Source: Lojkania enalia (taxonomy: Eukaryota; Ascomycota; Dothideomycetes; Pleosporales). From it: a DNA stretch of 47,318 bases. The position numbers and the translations under genes are program-made. Shown piece by piece: positions 1 to 13,143 of this stretch. The stretch's first letter is position 1. Every line of letters starts with the position of its first letter. The notes under the pieces were generated by a model that worked only from the letters and a program-made list of their open reading frames with translations, ran no database searches and was not told the origin of the DNA. The DNA lies in assembly GCA_010094045.1 (NCBI GenBank), contig ML986679.1:16719-64036 (forward strand). The letters run 5' to 3'.

Positions 1-437
1 TAAGATCCTGTCTAGGTAACTAAATAATTTAATATAATAGTATATAAGTATTATAATTTAAACTAAATTAGGTATATCTTGAACTTAAATATAGTTAAAT
101 AAATAATTAATGCGATATTATTAAAGAGGCTATTACTAGTAGTATTAAGTTCTTCTATATAATATAATAGCGTAGGTAAGATAATAGGTCTAAATACGGT
201 ACGAATCTGCTTAGAGGTATATAAAAGTATATAGGGGATTAGAGACCTAGGAATTCTATTAACATTTATAGGCCTTATAAAAAAGGATATAGAAGAACTA
301 CTAAGCTATTTATAAGGGAGTATACAACTATATACAGAAGGGAAAAGGAGTAGAACCGGGGGTAAGATAAGATAAGCGAAAAGCTTTAGGATAAGGTTAT
401 ATATAAAGCTTTTTGTAGAACGATTTCTTTATATTAT
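1..437 (-). repeat. Gypsy terminal-repeat fragment, left arm of inverted repeat
   Basis: Read on the minus strand this stretch matches 1328-1765 on the plus strand, with further partial copies at 15895-16180 and 44953-45390. Shared landmarks are the start (GAAGAAATTGTTC and RIP variants), the run AAAGCTTTATATATAA, and the segment CCTATATACTCTTATATACC. Because the 44953 copy leads into the same gag-like sequence as the 1328 copy, it is most likely the LTR/leader region of the Ty3/gypsy family. It is cut by the window edge, so the other end of this copy is not visible. Confidence 0.7.
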
Positions 438-1327
438 TACAAATAGTAAATAGAAATAGAATAGAGTAAAAAGTAGTAGAAAAAATATAAAGAGCTAAGC
501 TATATTTAGAAATACTCTAGTACTTATAAAGTTCTTAAACTATATATAGGCCTTAAAAAGTAGAATAGTACTCTTCTTATATAGTTAAGGACTAAGAAGA
601 TTAGGCTAAGAGATTTCCTCTATAGCTGTAATATACTAGATATAGCCAGCTCCTAATATAACTATAGAGTTATAAGATATATAGTAGCCTATATTCTACT
701 CTATTATAAAATATATAATAACCTCTAGAACTAGATATTTAGTAACTATCTAAGATAATATAACTTTTAAACTATCTTTAATAAGCTATAACTAACTATT
801 AAAACTATTAAATTTATAATATAAATATAAATTCTTAAATAATTTAAGATTATAGATATATAGATAAAGCTAAATACTAAAGAGAGACTGTAGATATATA
901 GACGTAATAAATAAGATAAGATTACTTTTATAAAGCTTATAAAATAGTATATATTAGTATTAGAACTAGTATTTAAATAGGCCTGCTAGTATATTTAGAT
1001 AGTAGTTAAAGGAAAACAGGTAGGCTCTAGGGATAGATAGTCTTATTTTATAGGATAAAGTAGGGTAGAATAGATTAGTAATAATCTAAGCTGCGTCGGC
1101 TATCTACTAAGCTTACTTTTACTAGATATAACTATATAGGCGGCTATAACTATATAGGAATTAATTAATTAATTAATTAATTAATTACTACTATTAGTAA
1201 AAGCTTTAGTAATAGTAATAGATAGTAGGAAATATTAGAACCGCTCTATTATATAAAGCCTAATAGATAAGCTAAGTATAAGAAATATTCTATAATACTC
1301 ATAGAAGATAGAGATATAGTACCTATA
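438..1327. other. AT-rich spacer between inverted repeat arms, with (TTAA)n microsatellite
   Basis: No coding sequence can be supported. The stretch is dense in TAG/TAA in all frames and poor in CpA/TpG, as in RIP-mutated DNA. A perfect TTAA/AATT microsatellite of about 29 bases lies at 1159-1187. It may be an unrecognised transposon fragment; I see no terminal repeats of its own. Confidence 0.5.
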
Positions 1328-1996
1328 ATAATACGAAGAAATTGTTCTATAAAAAGCTTTATATATAATTTTATCCTAAAGCTTTTTACTTATCTTATTC
1401 TACTTTTAGCTCTACTCCTTTTCCTATCTATATATAGTTATATATGCTCTTATAAATAGTTTAGTAGTTCTTCTATATTCTTTTATATAAAGCTTATAGG
1501 TATTAATAGAATTCTTAGGTTTTTAAACCCCTATATACTCTTATATACCTCTAAGTAGATTTATACTATATTTAGACCTATTATCTTATCTATACTATTA
1601 TATTATATAGAAGAATTTAATACTACTAATAATAGCCTCTTTAATAATATTGTATTAATTGTTTATTTAACTATATCTAAGTCTAAAATATATATAATTT
1701 AGTTTAGATTATAATATTTATATACTATTATATTAAATTATTTAGTTACTTAAATAGAATTTTAAAAACCTTCTATTAATTAAAACCTTTAAGTTTAGAA
1801 CTTTTTATCCTCTATAATTAGAATTACTTTTAGAAAAGCTATATAAAGTATATCTAGATAGAAACTTAGAAACTACTAATAACCTATTAGAATTAAAAGT
1901 AACTACTAATATCTAACTATAATTTACCTTCTAATTTCTATACTAGAATTAATATATATATAAATTATAGTAAAAATAAGCTTCTATCTATATATA

Positions 1997-3845
1997 ACAT
2001 AAAGTACTACCGAGCCGGCTATACCACCAAGCCGGCCACTTTTTCTTAGTATAGCAACTTTTCTATACGCAACGCTATGTCTTAATAATACGAAGCTAAT
2101 CTATCTAATTATAAAGGTAGAATTAAACTTACCCTTTAAGCCTATACTTTAGGCTAATTTTAAAGCGTTCGACGCGCTACAGCAGCTTTTAATATATAAT
2201 ACTAGTAGCTCTCTAACCAGCTTTATAGAATTACCTTTCGACCTTAAACTCAACTAAATTATATAAAGCTCACAGCAACTGAAGAGTAGATAATCGTATA
2301 ATATATTCTTAACCTTAATTTGCGAGGATTTACACCGCGGCTTTATAAGGTAGTAGATATAGTAGATAAACTATTATATGCGTAGGGTAAGATACTTATA
2401 GATAAGAACTAGCCTAAACGATTTATATCGCGTATAAATAAGCTTAAAACAGTTTTCAATTAAGTAAAGAACTATTAGAGGATATTATAAGAAGATCTAG
2501 AGGTTATTAACGCGTGGTTTAAGCTCGTATAAAAGATAGTAGCTAAGTATAGTATCTATAAAGATAATATCTATAACTTTAATAAGATAGGCTTCTAGAT
2601 AAATATAATTAGCTCTATAAAAGTTATTACAGGTTTAGAATACTATATAAGACCTACGCTTATTTAGCTAGGTAATTAGGAGTAGGTTATAGTAATCTAG
2701 AGTATCTGCGCTGCTAGGTATATAACTCTACTATTTATTATCTATAAAGAACGCGTCTATATTTTAGTATAGTATAAGGAGACAGATATACCGTACAACT
2801 AGAAGCTCTCAGTTTCTAAGAATAGATAGACAAATAATAAGCTTAGTTTTAAATAGTTAAAGTATTTTAACGCGTATATAAAGACGCGTTAGATAGAGTT
2901 ATATAGGCTACTTATTCTTAATAGTTATAAGAGCTATCTAAACTAGGATTTTAAGGATTATTACCTCGTACGAAAGATCCTCACCCTCTATATACTAGTA
3001 TATTCATTATATATCCTATAGCTACTTAATATAGTATACTTCTTACTATTAAAGCTAAAATACTTCTAGCGTATATAAAACTTGGTATACTGACGTATTT
3101 ACTATATTAATAAGAAAGGCTTTCTACCAGCCTTTAGAGACGCGTTTTTTAATATATTTATATATAAGAACTATAAAAAGACTTTTAAAGTATTTAAACT
3201 AGTTCCTATTAACGCGTAGGTTGTTCTTAAGCGCCTTAAAGTCTAGTTGTATATACTACTAGAAGCACCCCTACTAGAAATACTATAGTAGTTAAAAATA
3301 CCAAGTAATATATAAGAATTCGGGTTACAATTAACTCTCATACAGAGGTCCTTCGTACGATTACTAAAAGAAGCTAAAGAAGGCTTCTTACAGCTAATAA
3401 AAGGAGCTAAATTAATGCTGCATTAAAACGCTCTTATAAGCTACTAGATTATAGAGCTTAAAGAGTAATTAGAGGTTATAACGAAGTGTAAAACACGTAA
3501 ACGGAAGCGAATCCAGTATAGTAGTACGATAGAGTATAGTAAGGGAGCTTCGTACGGAGCTACTAAAGTATCTACAGCTCCTTAGCAATCTAAGAAGGCT
3601 TGTGGTGGTGGTAGTAAGGAACCAGCTTAACCTGGTTAACAGTACTATAGGAACTATAGAAAGGCCGGGCATAACGCTCGTACGTGTTAAAAAGATATAG
3701 AAGTTTCTTCTAAATCTAGTCTAAATGTCTTATATACAGGTTCTCTTATAGATAGCGAGTAAATTAAGGTCTTATACATAGTGTTGGTAGTATTAAGAAA
3801 AAGTGGCCGGCTCGGTAGTATAGCCGGCTCGGTGGTGCTTTACGT
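1997..3845 (+). mobile_element. Fot1/pogo-type DNA transposon, family 1, copy a
   Basis: This is a complete 1849-bp element bounded by TA (1995-1996 and 3846-3847). Its terminal inverted repeats read about ACGTAAAGTACCACCGAGCC with a second CGAGCCGGC block inside. It carries a decayed transposase on the plus strand. The empty site survives in the second gypsy copy near 45625, where the flanks are contiguous. Length, TA target and protein motifs fit the Fot1/pogo branch of Tc1-mariner. It is less AT-rich than the gypsy DNA around it, consistent with later arrival. Confidence 0.9.
2090..3720 (+). pseudogene. Fot1/pogo transposase relic (CENP-B-like HTH plus DDE)
   Basis: Conceptual translation shows a CENP-B-type HTH segment near 2270-2400, ending in words like LRGFTPRL. 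The first catalytic block follows near 2572-2610 (YNFNKIGFQ, where the family has FDETGFQ), and then the second block near 3013-3045 (L-stop-L-L-N-I-V, where the family has LQPLDV). Both catalytic Asp codons read as Asn and Gln codons read as TAG, exactly as RIP predicts. It is a non-functional transposase that would have cut and pasted at TA dinucleotides. A 67-codon minus-strand frame at 3469-3672 lies inside it and looks like chance. Confidence 0.8.
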
Positions 3846-6289
3846 TATAAAATAACTATTACTTTTTATAAAGGGCTCTATAATAGGTAGATTTCATTTT
3901 ATAGGGTTTATAGTAAAGAACCTATCTAATTTAGAGGGAAATTAGAGTAAATTAACTCTTAAAGAATAAATTACAATTCTATAAGAGGAGATTATATACT
4001 TAATATAATAGAAAACTATTAGTTCTAATTAACCTTTATAAACTACTAAATTAGTATTAATAATATACTAAAAAACTTTTATAACTCCTCTAGTAAGAAA
4101 CTTTTTAACTACCTTTAAACCTCCTTAAATCTACTTTACTAAATATACGCCTAAGATTAAAAGTCTTATAAATAGTAGTAAAATTATATTTAAATAATAG
4201 TAAGTGTTAATTTTAAACTAATTTAAGATTAATATAGATTATTATTAGATAGAATATATATATATAGTATTAGTATAGAGATATACTTTTAGTATTATAA
4301 AAAAGTATTTAGAGCTAAAATATCTAGCTAAATTAGACTAGTATTAGTTTAAGAATATTAAAGAAATAATTTTACTTCTATAATTATATTTTATTATAGG
4401 TAATAAAGAGATAGAGGTATAATAAGCGTTTTAGATCTTAAAGATAAATAAGAGAGAAGTATTCTTAACTTTTAAAGCTCGCTTTATTAGTATAACTATT
4501 AGAGGATCTATATTCTAATCTAAATAGTTCTTCTCCTTATAGAATAAAATTCTCTCCAGTTTAAAGATATTAAATCTTAGCTTTAAGCTTATATAGAAAA
4601 GCTCCTTTAATATTATAGTCGCCTACTTAACAGCCTATAATATAGAAAGAAGAAGTATTTCTAACCTTCTAGAACGAACTATTAGTGTATAAGTTGTAGC
4701 TAAAATAAATTTAGATTAGTATTAGAAGGTTTTTAAAAGTTTATCTAAAGTAACCTATAATTTAATACTATTTTAATCTATTCTAGTATTAATATCTTAT
4801 TTTATTATAATTATTCTCTAATAACCTAATAAGACTCTTATACTTAAAAGGTATATAACCCTAGGTAATTACTATAATTATAGTAAACGAATATATAGTT
4901 TTTAAAGTATAAAAGATAGAGGTTAAATAAAAGAAGATTAAAGAAGAAAAGTTCTTAAATATAAATAAGTACTATCTAGATAGTTCTTAAGTAGAAAATA
5001 GAGATATCTAAAAAAACTTTCTATCTTAGATTTAAGTAAATATAACTTATTAAATATTAATTTATTATATTTATTTAAAGGAAAGTACTTTTAAATCTCT
5101 AGTATTCTATATTTAAAAAGCGTTAGTATATAACTAAACGCCTTTATTAATACTAATACTTAAAGCTTCCTATTTTTTAATTTTATAGTAGCTAAATTAC
5201 TCTCTTAAACTCTATATATATTAATATAGCGTTTACCCTTTAAAATTACTATTAAAGGTTTTTAAGACTAAATCTAAACTCTAATTAATTAATATATCTA
5301 CTTATACTTATGAATTAATAGAACAACTATTTAAAACTATCTATTTATTATTATAGATCTAGATACTTAGAATTATATTATTAGTATTAAATAGTTATAT
5401 TATTTTTAATTCTAGTTAGATATAGATAAGAATTAAATCTTATAACCTTCTAAATATTTTACTACTTATAATTCTTTACCTCCTCTTCTTATATAATTAA
5501 CTTAGCTAGTATATAATAAGGAGGTAGAGCTAAATATTTAGTAACGCGACGCTCTATAGGAAAAGAACTAGTATTAGTAGTCTTATAATCTAACTATCTA
5601 TTATATTAAAGGTCTACTAAAACTATTAAAACTATATTAATCTCTTATAGCCTATAGTTTAAATAAGTTTAGAGCTTCTATACGCTTATATATAATAAAG
5701 TCTAAATCTAATCTAAAGAAAATCTATTCTCCTATTATTACTTTTATCTTAGCTAATACTTTCTACTTTAATATAAAGAGAAAAGAGAACGAGTTTTTCT
5801 CTACATCTCTATATAAAATTAAGTAGCTAATTAAAGATAAATAAGTCTTAGAGCTAGAAGATAAGGTTAAAAATAAAATACTAGTAAATCTCCAATTACT
5901 ATCTAAATACTATAGATATTAGAATATATTTAGTAAAACTATAGCTTATTAATTACTAGAATACTACTCTTATAATTATAAGATTATTTTATAGAACTCT
6001 TCTCTAATAGTTATAGCTTATTATATAAGTAGAATATTAAGAAGCTAGAAGTAACTAAAAAGTATATTATAGATAATCTATAGTATAGGTATATTAAGTA
6101 AAGTTAGAGCTCTTTTATATCTCTAATTCTTTATATCTATAAATTTAATAGTAACCTATATATCTATATAGATTATTATAAATTTAATACTCTTATCTAT
6201 AAGAATATATATCTAATACTATATATAGATAAACTTCTATCTAGATCTACTAAAATAGTAATCTTTACTAAGTTTAATATTTATATAGT

Positions 6290-7874
6290 TTTTAATAAGA
6301 TTAAAATAAACTCTAGTTCTAAAAAACATACTATCTTTTAGACTTAATATAGAACCTATAAGTATAAAGTTCTACTTTTTAGATTATATAATAGTCTAGT
6401 AACTTACTAGTATTATATAAATAACGTATTAATCGACTATCTAGATAACTTCTATATTATTTACCTAGATAATATCTTTATCTACTTTAAAGATAAGGCG
6501 ATATATATTATCTATATTAAGAAAGTTCTTAAGAGATTATATTAAGTAGGGTTATAAGTTAATATTAAGAAGAGTAAATTCTATATTATCTAAACTAAAT
6601 ACTTTAGCTATATTCTCTTAAATAAAGGCTTTAAGGTTAATTTAGAGAAGGTAGAAGTTCTATATAATTAGTAGCTACCTACTATTATAATAGGTGTAAA
6701 ATCCTTCTTAGGTTTTACTAGATTCTATTAATAGTTTATACTAGAATTATTATATATTATAAAGCTAATTATTATATTGTAAAGCTTTATAACTTCTTTT
6801 ATATAAACTTTAAAATATAATATTACCTTTAAGAAATTAAAGTTAGCTTTATTAAGTATATCTATACTCTACTATTTTAATCCTATATTAGAAATAAAAA
6901 TAGAAACTAATAGCTCTAATAAAATAGTTGTAGAAGTACTATTATAGAAATATTCTAACAGAAAATAGTACTCTATAATATTCTATAGTAAGGTTCTATC
7001 TAGTTTAGAACTAAACTAGAAGATTTATAATAAGAAACTATTTACAATTATTATTATATTTAAGTAATAGAGGGTAGAACTTACTTTAGTAGCTACTAAG
7101 ACTCTAGTATTTACTAATTATTACTTACTCGAATATTTTATAATTATAAAGGTACTTAATACTTATTAAATTTATTAGACTAAAAAATTAGCTTAATATT
7201 AGTTCTAAATCGAGTATACCCTAGATAAGAATAATATTAGAGTAGATATTTTTAGTTATTATAAATAAGATATAGAAAACTTAAAAGTAGTTTAAACTAA
7301 TAACTAGTTAAAAGTTCTATTTAAACTATATTAACTTTACTCTTAAATTAATACTATATTAGTCTAGTTCTATATTATTTAAATAATAATTTAAGCGGCT
7401 ATACTAAATATTATTAAAAGCTAGAAGTAGGTTATATTACTAAACTCTCTAAAGTTGATTAATATATTACTATAGGAAAACTAAGCCTCCTTTATATAAG
7501 AATATATCCTTTTACCCTATAAGTATTAGATAGAGAATAAACTATTCCTCTATAATAATTATTTATATATTCTATTAGATTTAGGCTTTTATATATAGTT
7601 TATATAAAAGGTTTATAACTAAGTATCCTCTATATACCTAAACGCTACTAAAACCTATTAGTTATTATTCTAGAAGTATTATTAGAAGGGTATAGAAACT
7701 ACTTATAAATAATATATATAGAATTATATTCTATAGTATAAATCTTATCTAATATAAACCTAAACTCTAAGTTTTATCTACTTACTTTCTATACTAAATT
7801 AACTAATATAGTACTTATATATTAACTTTAAGAATTTTCCTATAGATAAGTCTAGATATAATTTGATTATAGTA
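6290..7874 (+). pseudogene. Ty3/gypsy pol relic: RT, RNase H, integrase start
   Basis: Near 6450-6500 the translation reads FYIIYLDNIFIYF, the gypsy RT core YLDDILIY with its second Asp changed to Asn. Upstream, the KVLLFRLYNS segment matches the family's MPFGLTNAP region. RNase H is visible near 6835-6930 as ILYYFNPILEIKIETNSSN (family: VL..FDP......ETDASD), and the connection region follows to about 7260. From about 7530 an H2C2-type integrase N-terminus and the first strand of the core (INFKNFPIDK) can be followed until the pogo insertion at 7875. Multiple in-frame stops make it a pseudogene. Confidence 0.82.
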
Positions 7875-10800
7875 ACGTACCTTATAAGCGAGCGGCCTAT
7901 ATAAGTAAGTAGTCTACTCTATCAAATTTTTTAACCTTTATATATATATAGCTTAACAACTAAGTAATATAATAGTAATTTACAACTTGTGCGATTATTC
8001 TATAGGAACTTCTACATCCTTCTAGCATATATAAGAATTATATCTAGTCTTACCGCAGCAGCTATAGTACGTTTTATACTATCCGCTTATACCTAATCGT
8101 ACCCTAAATTAGTATATTATAGCCCGAGTTTCCTCCTTATTATTCTTTTTAACAATAATTATCTCTCCTTATATTTTTATTAGGGTCCCTTACACTTAAA
8201 TCTACCTTTTTTTCTACTATTTCCGTTTTATTACTACTTTATTCGCTTCTTAAAGGCTGACGATTTTATTATATATTAACCCGATCTAATATATCACTTT
8301 TATAGAGCCTTTCTTAAGCTGATTTAACTTCTTAATAATAGAAGCTAGTAAAAAACTTATATCCCTTTAAATCTAATTATAAATTAATATTAATTAAGCT
8401 TTTAGCTCGCGCGCGTTACTTAGTATTTTTACTTTCTATAGGGTATTATCTTATACTAATAGTATTAGCGTACGAAGCTTTATATTAAGCTTTAAAAGTA
8501 CTACTTCTAGATTAAATAGGACTAAACTAACTTCTTAAAAGCTTATATAGATATTATTCTTTATAATTAATATATTAAAAGCAGCTTTAAAGGCTGGAAA
8601 GAATTTAAGTTTTATAATATAGTTAATATAATTATATGCTAAGACTGAGATCTAATTTCTATATATATACTTTAATAGTAAGAAGTAGCTTATATCTAGT
8701 AGCTATAATAGATGTAATAAATAAGCTAGTATATAGAGTAGAATAATACTCTATTCCTCGTAGAGTTTCTAGAAATTAAGCGAGTTATAACGTACCTTAT
8801 AAGTAAGCGGCCTATATAAGCGAATAGTCTACCCTATTACTAAAACGCGATACCTAAGCTTTTAATAATAATATAACGACGAAATAATAAGAATATAGTC
8901 TAAAATAAGAATTAAGTAAACTTAGCCCTCTTAGCTACTAAAAGAGGCTAAACAAATAGTAAAAGATACGCTACTTTAATATTTAATATAATTTAAATAA
9001 CCGTATACTAATAATATGCTAGAATCCGCTTATAGTACAATTATAAGCCTAACTTAAAGAGACTAATAAAACCTAAAGAGGAGGTCATTATTTAATATAT
9101 ATTTAACCTAGATTTACAAGGATTTATATCTATTTTAGCTACTATACGAGATATAACTAATAGTTTATTTACTAAGCGCGGTATAGGCTAGATTAGTATA
9201 TATTAGCCTAGGAACTTTATTAAACGTACTCCTAAGCTTAAGATATACCTAAATCGGCCTTATAATTGCTAGAGAGCTCTATACAAAGATCTTAAGGTAA
9301 TTAAAGGCTAGTTTAAGCTTATATAGTATACTAAGAAGAAGTATAGTATTATAGATAAGAATATATATAACTTCGACGAATCTAGCTTTTAAATAAGCGT
9401 TATTTTATTATAACTAGTTGTTATAGGTATAGAGAGATATAATTAACTAATGGTAATTTAATTAGGTAATTATAAATAGATTTTAGTAATTTAGGAGATT
9501 AATACTACTAGCTAAACGCTCCTACCCTTTATTATTATTACTAGCTACTACTATCTCTCTACCTAGTACGAAGGTGATAATATATCTAAGAACTGGGCTA
9601 TCGCAGTTAGTAAGAATAGCTAGATAATAAATAAACTCGGTATTAAATAGTTAAAATACTTTTATAGGTATATAAAGAATCGTATAATAAGTACGCGTCG
9701 ACTACTAATCTTTAATAGCTATAATAGTTATAACTCGCTTAATTTCCAGAAACTCTATAAGGAATAGGGTATTATTCTACTCTATATACTAGCTTATTTA
9801 TTATACCTATTATAGCTACTAGATATAGGCTATTTCTTACTATTAAAGCGTATATATAGAAATCAGATTTTAGTCTTAGCATGTAATTATATTAACTATA
9901 TTATAAAACTTAAGTTCTTTCCAGCCTTTAAAGCTGCTTTTCATATATTAATTATAAAGGATAATATCTATATAAGCTTTTAAGGAGCTAGTCTAGTCCT
10001 ATTTAATCTAGAAGTAGTACTTTTAAAGCTTAATATAAAGCTTTATATACTAACACCGCTAGTATAAGATAATACCCTATAAAAAGTAAAAACACCAAGT
10101 AATACACGCGAGCTAGAAGCTTAATTAATATTAATTTATAATTAGATTTAAAGGAATATAAGTTCTTCGCTAGCTTCTATTATTAAGAAGCTAAATTAGC
10201 TTAAGAAAGATTCTATAAAAATAATATATTAGATCGGGTTAATATATAATAAAATCGTCAGCCTTTAAGAAGCGAATAAAGTAGCAATAAAATAGAAACA
10301 GTAGGAAAAAAGGTAGATTCAAGCGTAAGAGACCCTAATAAAAGTATAAGAAGAGATGATTATTGTTGAAAAGGATGATAAAGAGGAAACTCGGGCTATA
10401 ATACGCTAATTTAGGGTGTAATTAGGTATAAGCAAATAGTATAAAGCATGCTATAACCGCTGCAGTAAAACTAGGTATAATTCTTATATATACTAGAAGG
10501 ATGTAGAGGTTTCTATAGAATAATCGCGTAAGTTGTAAATTGCTATTATATTACTTAGTTGTTAAGCTATACGTATATAAAGGTTAAAAAAGTTAATAGG
10601 GTAGACCACTTATTTATATAGGCCGCTCGCTTGTAAGGTACGTTAGCTATTATAGCTATTAAAGATTAGTAGTCGACGCACGCCTACTATACAATCCCTT
10701 ATATATCTATAAAAGTACTTTAACTACTTAATACCGAGTTTATTTATTATCTAGCTGTTTTTACTAACTACAATAGCTCAGTTTTTAGGTATATTATCGC

Positions 10801-11584
10801 CTTCGTATTAGGTAGAGAGATAGTAGTAGCTAGTAATAATAATAAAGGGTAGAAGCGCCTAGCTAGTAGTATTAATCCTCTAAATTACTAAAATCCATTT
10901 ATAATTATCTAATTAAATTGCCTTTAGTTAATTATATTACTCTATACCTGTAATAACTAGTTGTAATAAGATAACGCCTATTTAAAAGCTAGATTTGTTA
11001 AAGTTGTATATATCCTCGTTTATAATACTATACTTCTCCTTAATACGCTATATAAGCTTAAACTAGCTTTTAATTACCTTAGAATCTTCGTATAGAGTTT
11101 TCTAGCGATTATAAGGCTGATTTAGACGTATCTTAAGTTTAGGAGTACGTCTAACAAAGTTCCTAAGCTAATATATACTAATCTAGCCTATACCGCGCTT
11201 AGTAAGTAAGCTATTAGCTATATATTATACAGTAGCTAAAGTAGGCGTAAATCCTTACAAATCTAGGTCAAGTATATATTAAATAACAATCTCCTCTTTA
11301 AGTTTTGTTAGTCTCTTCGAGTTAAGCTTATAATTATATTGTAAGCGGATTCTGGCATATTGTTAATATATAGTTGTTCGAATTATATTAAATATTAAAG
11401 CAGCGCGTCTTTTACTATTTATTTAGCCTCTTTTAGTAGCTAAAAGGGCTAAGTTTACTTAATTCTCATTTTAGGCTATATTCTTATTATTTCGTCGTTG
11501 TATAATTATTAAAAGCTTAGGTGTCGCGTTTTAGTAATAGAGTGGACCGCTCGCTTATATAGGCTGCTCGCTTATAAGATAGGT
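7875..11584 (-). mobile_element. Pogo-type DNA transposon, family 3, host copy with nested insertion
   Basis: Terminal inverted repeats (ACGTACCTTATAAGCGAGCG and its degenerate reverse at 11545-11584) are flanked by TA at 7873-7874 and 11585-11586. The element is split by a second copy of the same family in opposite orientation (8790-10643). The uninterrupted relative at 41003-42856 has a contiguous CGAGTTATAGCTATTATAG at the split point, confirming the nesting. The transposase relic reads on the minus strand. The element itself sits inside the gypsy integrase region. Confidence 0.88.
8790..10643 (+). mobile_element. Pogo-type DNA transposon, family 3, nested copy
   Basis: This 1854-bp element is bounded by TA at 8788-8789 and 10644-10645, with inverted repeats starting ACGTACCTTATAAG and ending CTTGTAAGGTACGT. 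It inserted into a sister copy of its own family. The plus-strand transposase relic shows a CENP-B-type HTH near 9050-9170 and the first catalytic block near 9369-9395 (NFDESSFQI), in which the catalytic Asp is still Asp, unlike in most relics here. Stops still interrupt it. Its length equals that of the 41003 copy. Confidence 0.9.
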
Positions 11585-11599
11585 TAGTAATTAATTACT

Positions 11600-12690
11600 A
11601 TTATAGTAATACTGTAATACTTCTATACCTATACTACTCTTACTATAATACTTAAACCAGCTATTAGTAATAGCTGTTAGCTGCTAGTTAGAATATAACC
11701 GACTTATTATAACTATAATAGAGGAAGGTTTTACTAACTTAGCTAGCCTATATAGTAGTATAAATCTAACCCCTATAAAAACCTATATAATATAAATATT
11801 TCTATTTTTTATATAACGTTTTAATATTTATATATAGTATATAGTAATAGAGTTAACTATTTAAAGTATAATTAACCAACTATATATAAGCGTTTATAAT
11901 ATTATATTATATTATCTATTATTATATACTATAGATAAAAACGTACTTATTAATATACTTAAAAAGATCTAAAGTAAACTAGACTCTTTATAATAGAAGA
12001 ATAAGATACTAGTAGAGGCCTTAATAATCTAGGAGAACTACTATAAGTTAAATCTTAAAGTAATATAAAGAGAATTTAGTAGCTATTAAATAGCTACCCC
12101 TTTACTAGCTACTAGTATATTAATAGTAATAGAACTATTACCCGCCTTTAGCCTAATTTAGCCTATAATTCTAGCTTCTAAATAGATATCTATATTAATC
12201 TTTAATCTATTTAAAACTATATATAACCTATATTTCTATTCTAACTATTTATCTAACCTTCTAATATTCTTTAGTAAATGTTTAGAGCTTTTATACTTTA
12301 TTAGAAAACTCTACTATAAACTAGAAGGAAACGTTAACTAATATCTAACTAAATATACCCGCCTTTTATATATCTATTCCCGCCTAAAATAAGATCTAGT
12401 AATATTAGTTAATCTATTAATAGATAAGGGTATTAACTCTATAGATAGCTTAGTCGCCTTCTTAGAATCTACCTATAGTAACTAGAATAAGGAGATTATA
12501 ATATAGAGTAAGCTAAAGATCTTAAAGTAAGGTTAAAGTAGGTTCTCTATTTATTTTACTAAATTCTAACGCCTAATTATAGATATTAAACTAAATAAGA
12601 CTGGATAAATTATATATCTCTAATATTCTCTCTCTAATAAGCTCTACTGTACTATAATAGGTGTTATAATACCTAGTACTCTAAATAACT
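11600..12690 (+). mobile_element. LTR retroelement 5' part: LTR-like repeat and gag relic
   Basis: About 11600-11815 matches, inverted, the repeats at 38986-39166 and 44190-44400. The following 11830-12690 matches, inverted, 43330-44190. The order repeat-then-shared internal sequence indicates the 5' LTR and gag region of one LTR family. Translation shows long open-like stretches with RIP stops but no motif I can name, so gypsy versus copia is not settled. Homology to the second copy stops near 12690, where sequence of a copia 3' end begins. Confidence 0.6.
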
Positions 12691-13143
12691 ACTAAAATAG
12701 TAGATAAATTATAAACTAGGCTATATTATATAGATATTTATTAGATGTAGATTCGATAAGAAGTTAAAGTAGGAAGGTTACAGGTTAGCTAGAAGCTAAT
12801 AAACTAGATACTAGTAGACGGTCTTATAAAAGTACTACCTAAATAAAAGTATCTTACCTTTTTAAAGCAGCTTAGTCTTATAGAAGTATTTAAACTAGTT
12901 AACTAGAAGGTAGCTTTACTATTTACTACAGCTGGGGGGGGTATATTATAGTTATATAAAAGTATCTAGACTAGTTAACTAGAAGGCAGCTTTACTATTT
13001 ACTATAGCTAGGGGGGTATATTATAGCTAAGCTATTTATAGTTAGCCTTTTAGTAGGTCTAGAAATATATATATAATATATCTCGTATTTCTAGTTAATA
13101 GACGTAGTTTTCTAATCTTTATTAGAGCTAGCTAGCTCTAATA
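12670..13143 (+). mobile_element. Truncated Ty1/copia 3' end (family of 20716-26065)
   Basis: The sequence is the reverse complement of roughly 20716-21180. It contains the end of the RNase H region, a polypurine run of Gs (12930s), a duplicated polypurine tract, and a 125-bp 3' LTR at 13019-13143 ending GCTCTAATA (the RIP form of ...CTCTAACA). No 5' half exists nearby, so this is a fragment produced by deletion or recombination rather than an intact insertion. Confidence 0.8.

Larger units (their letters stand above)
1328..7874 (+). mobile_element. Ty3/gypsy retrotransposon, RIP-decayed, copy 1
   Basis: The element runs from an LTR/leader repeat (1328 to about 1994), is split by a pogo insertion (1997-3845), and resumes at 3848 through a gag-like region into pol. 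A second copy at 44953-46632 is colinear with 1328-1994 joined directly to 3848 onward, which proves the split. Domains in order are reverse transcriptase (about 6290-6760), RNase H (about 6835-7260) and integrase zinc-binding plus the start of the integrase core (about 7480-7874). Another pogo element (7875-11584) then interrupts it. A few codons of the integrase core (reading IIVVIN) appear to continue past 11586 before homology to another repeat begins. No 3' LTR was found. Stops are frequent, so it is dead. Confidence 0.82.

Noticed and set aside
1159..1187. TTAA repeat considered as a piggyBac target or CRISPR-like array
   Set aside because: It is a plain tetranucleotide microsatellite with no spacers and no piggyBac-like termini.
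3469..3672. 67-codon minus-strand frame
   Set aside because: It lies inside the plus-strand transposase relic of a pogo element and is antisense with low-complexity Thr/Leu/Ser content.
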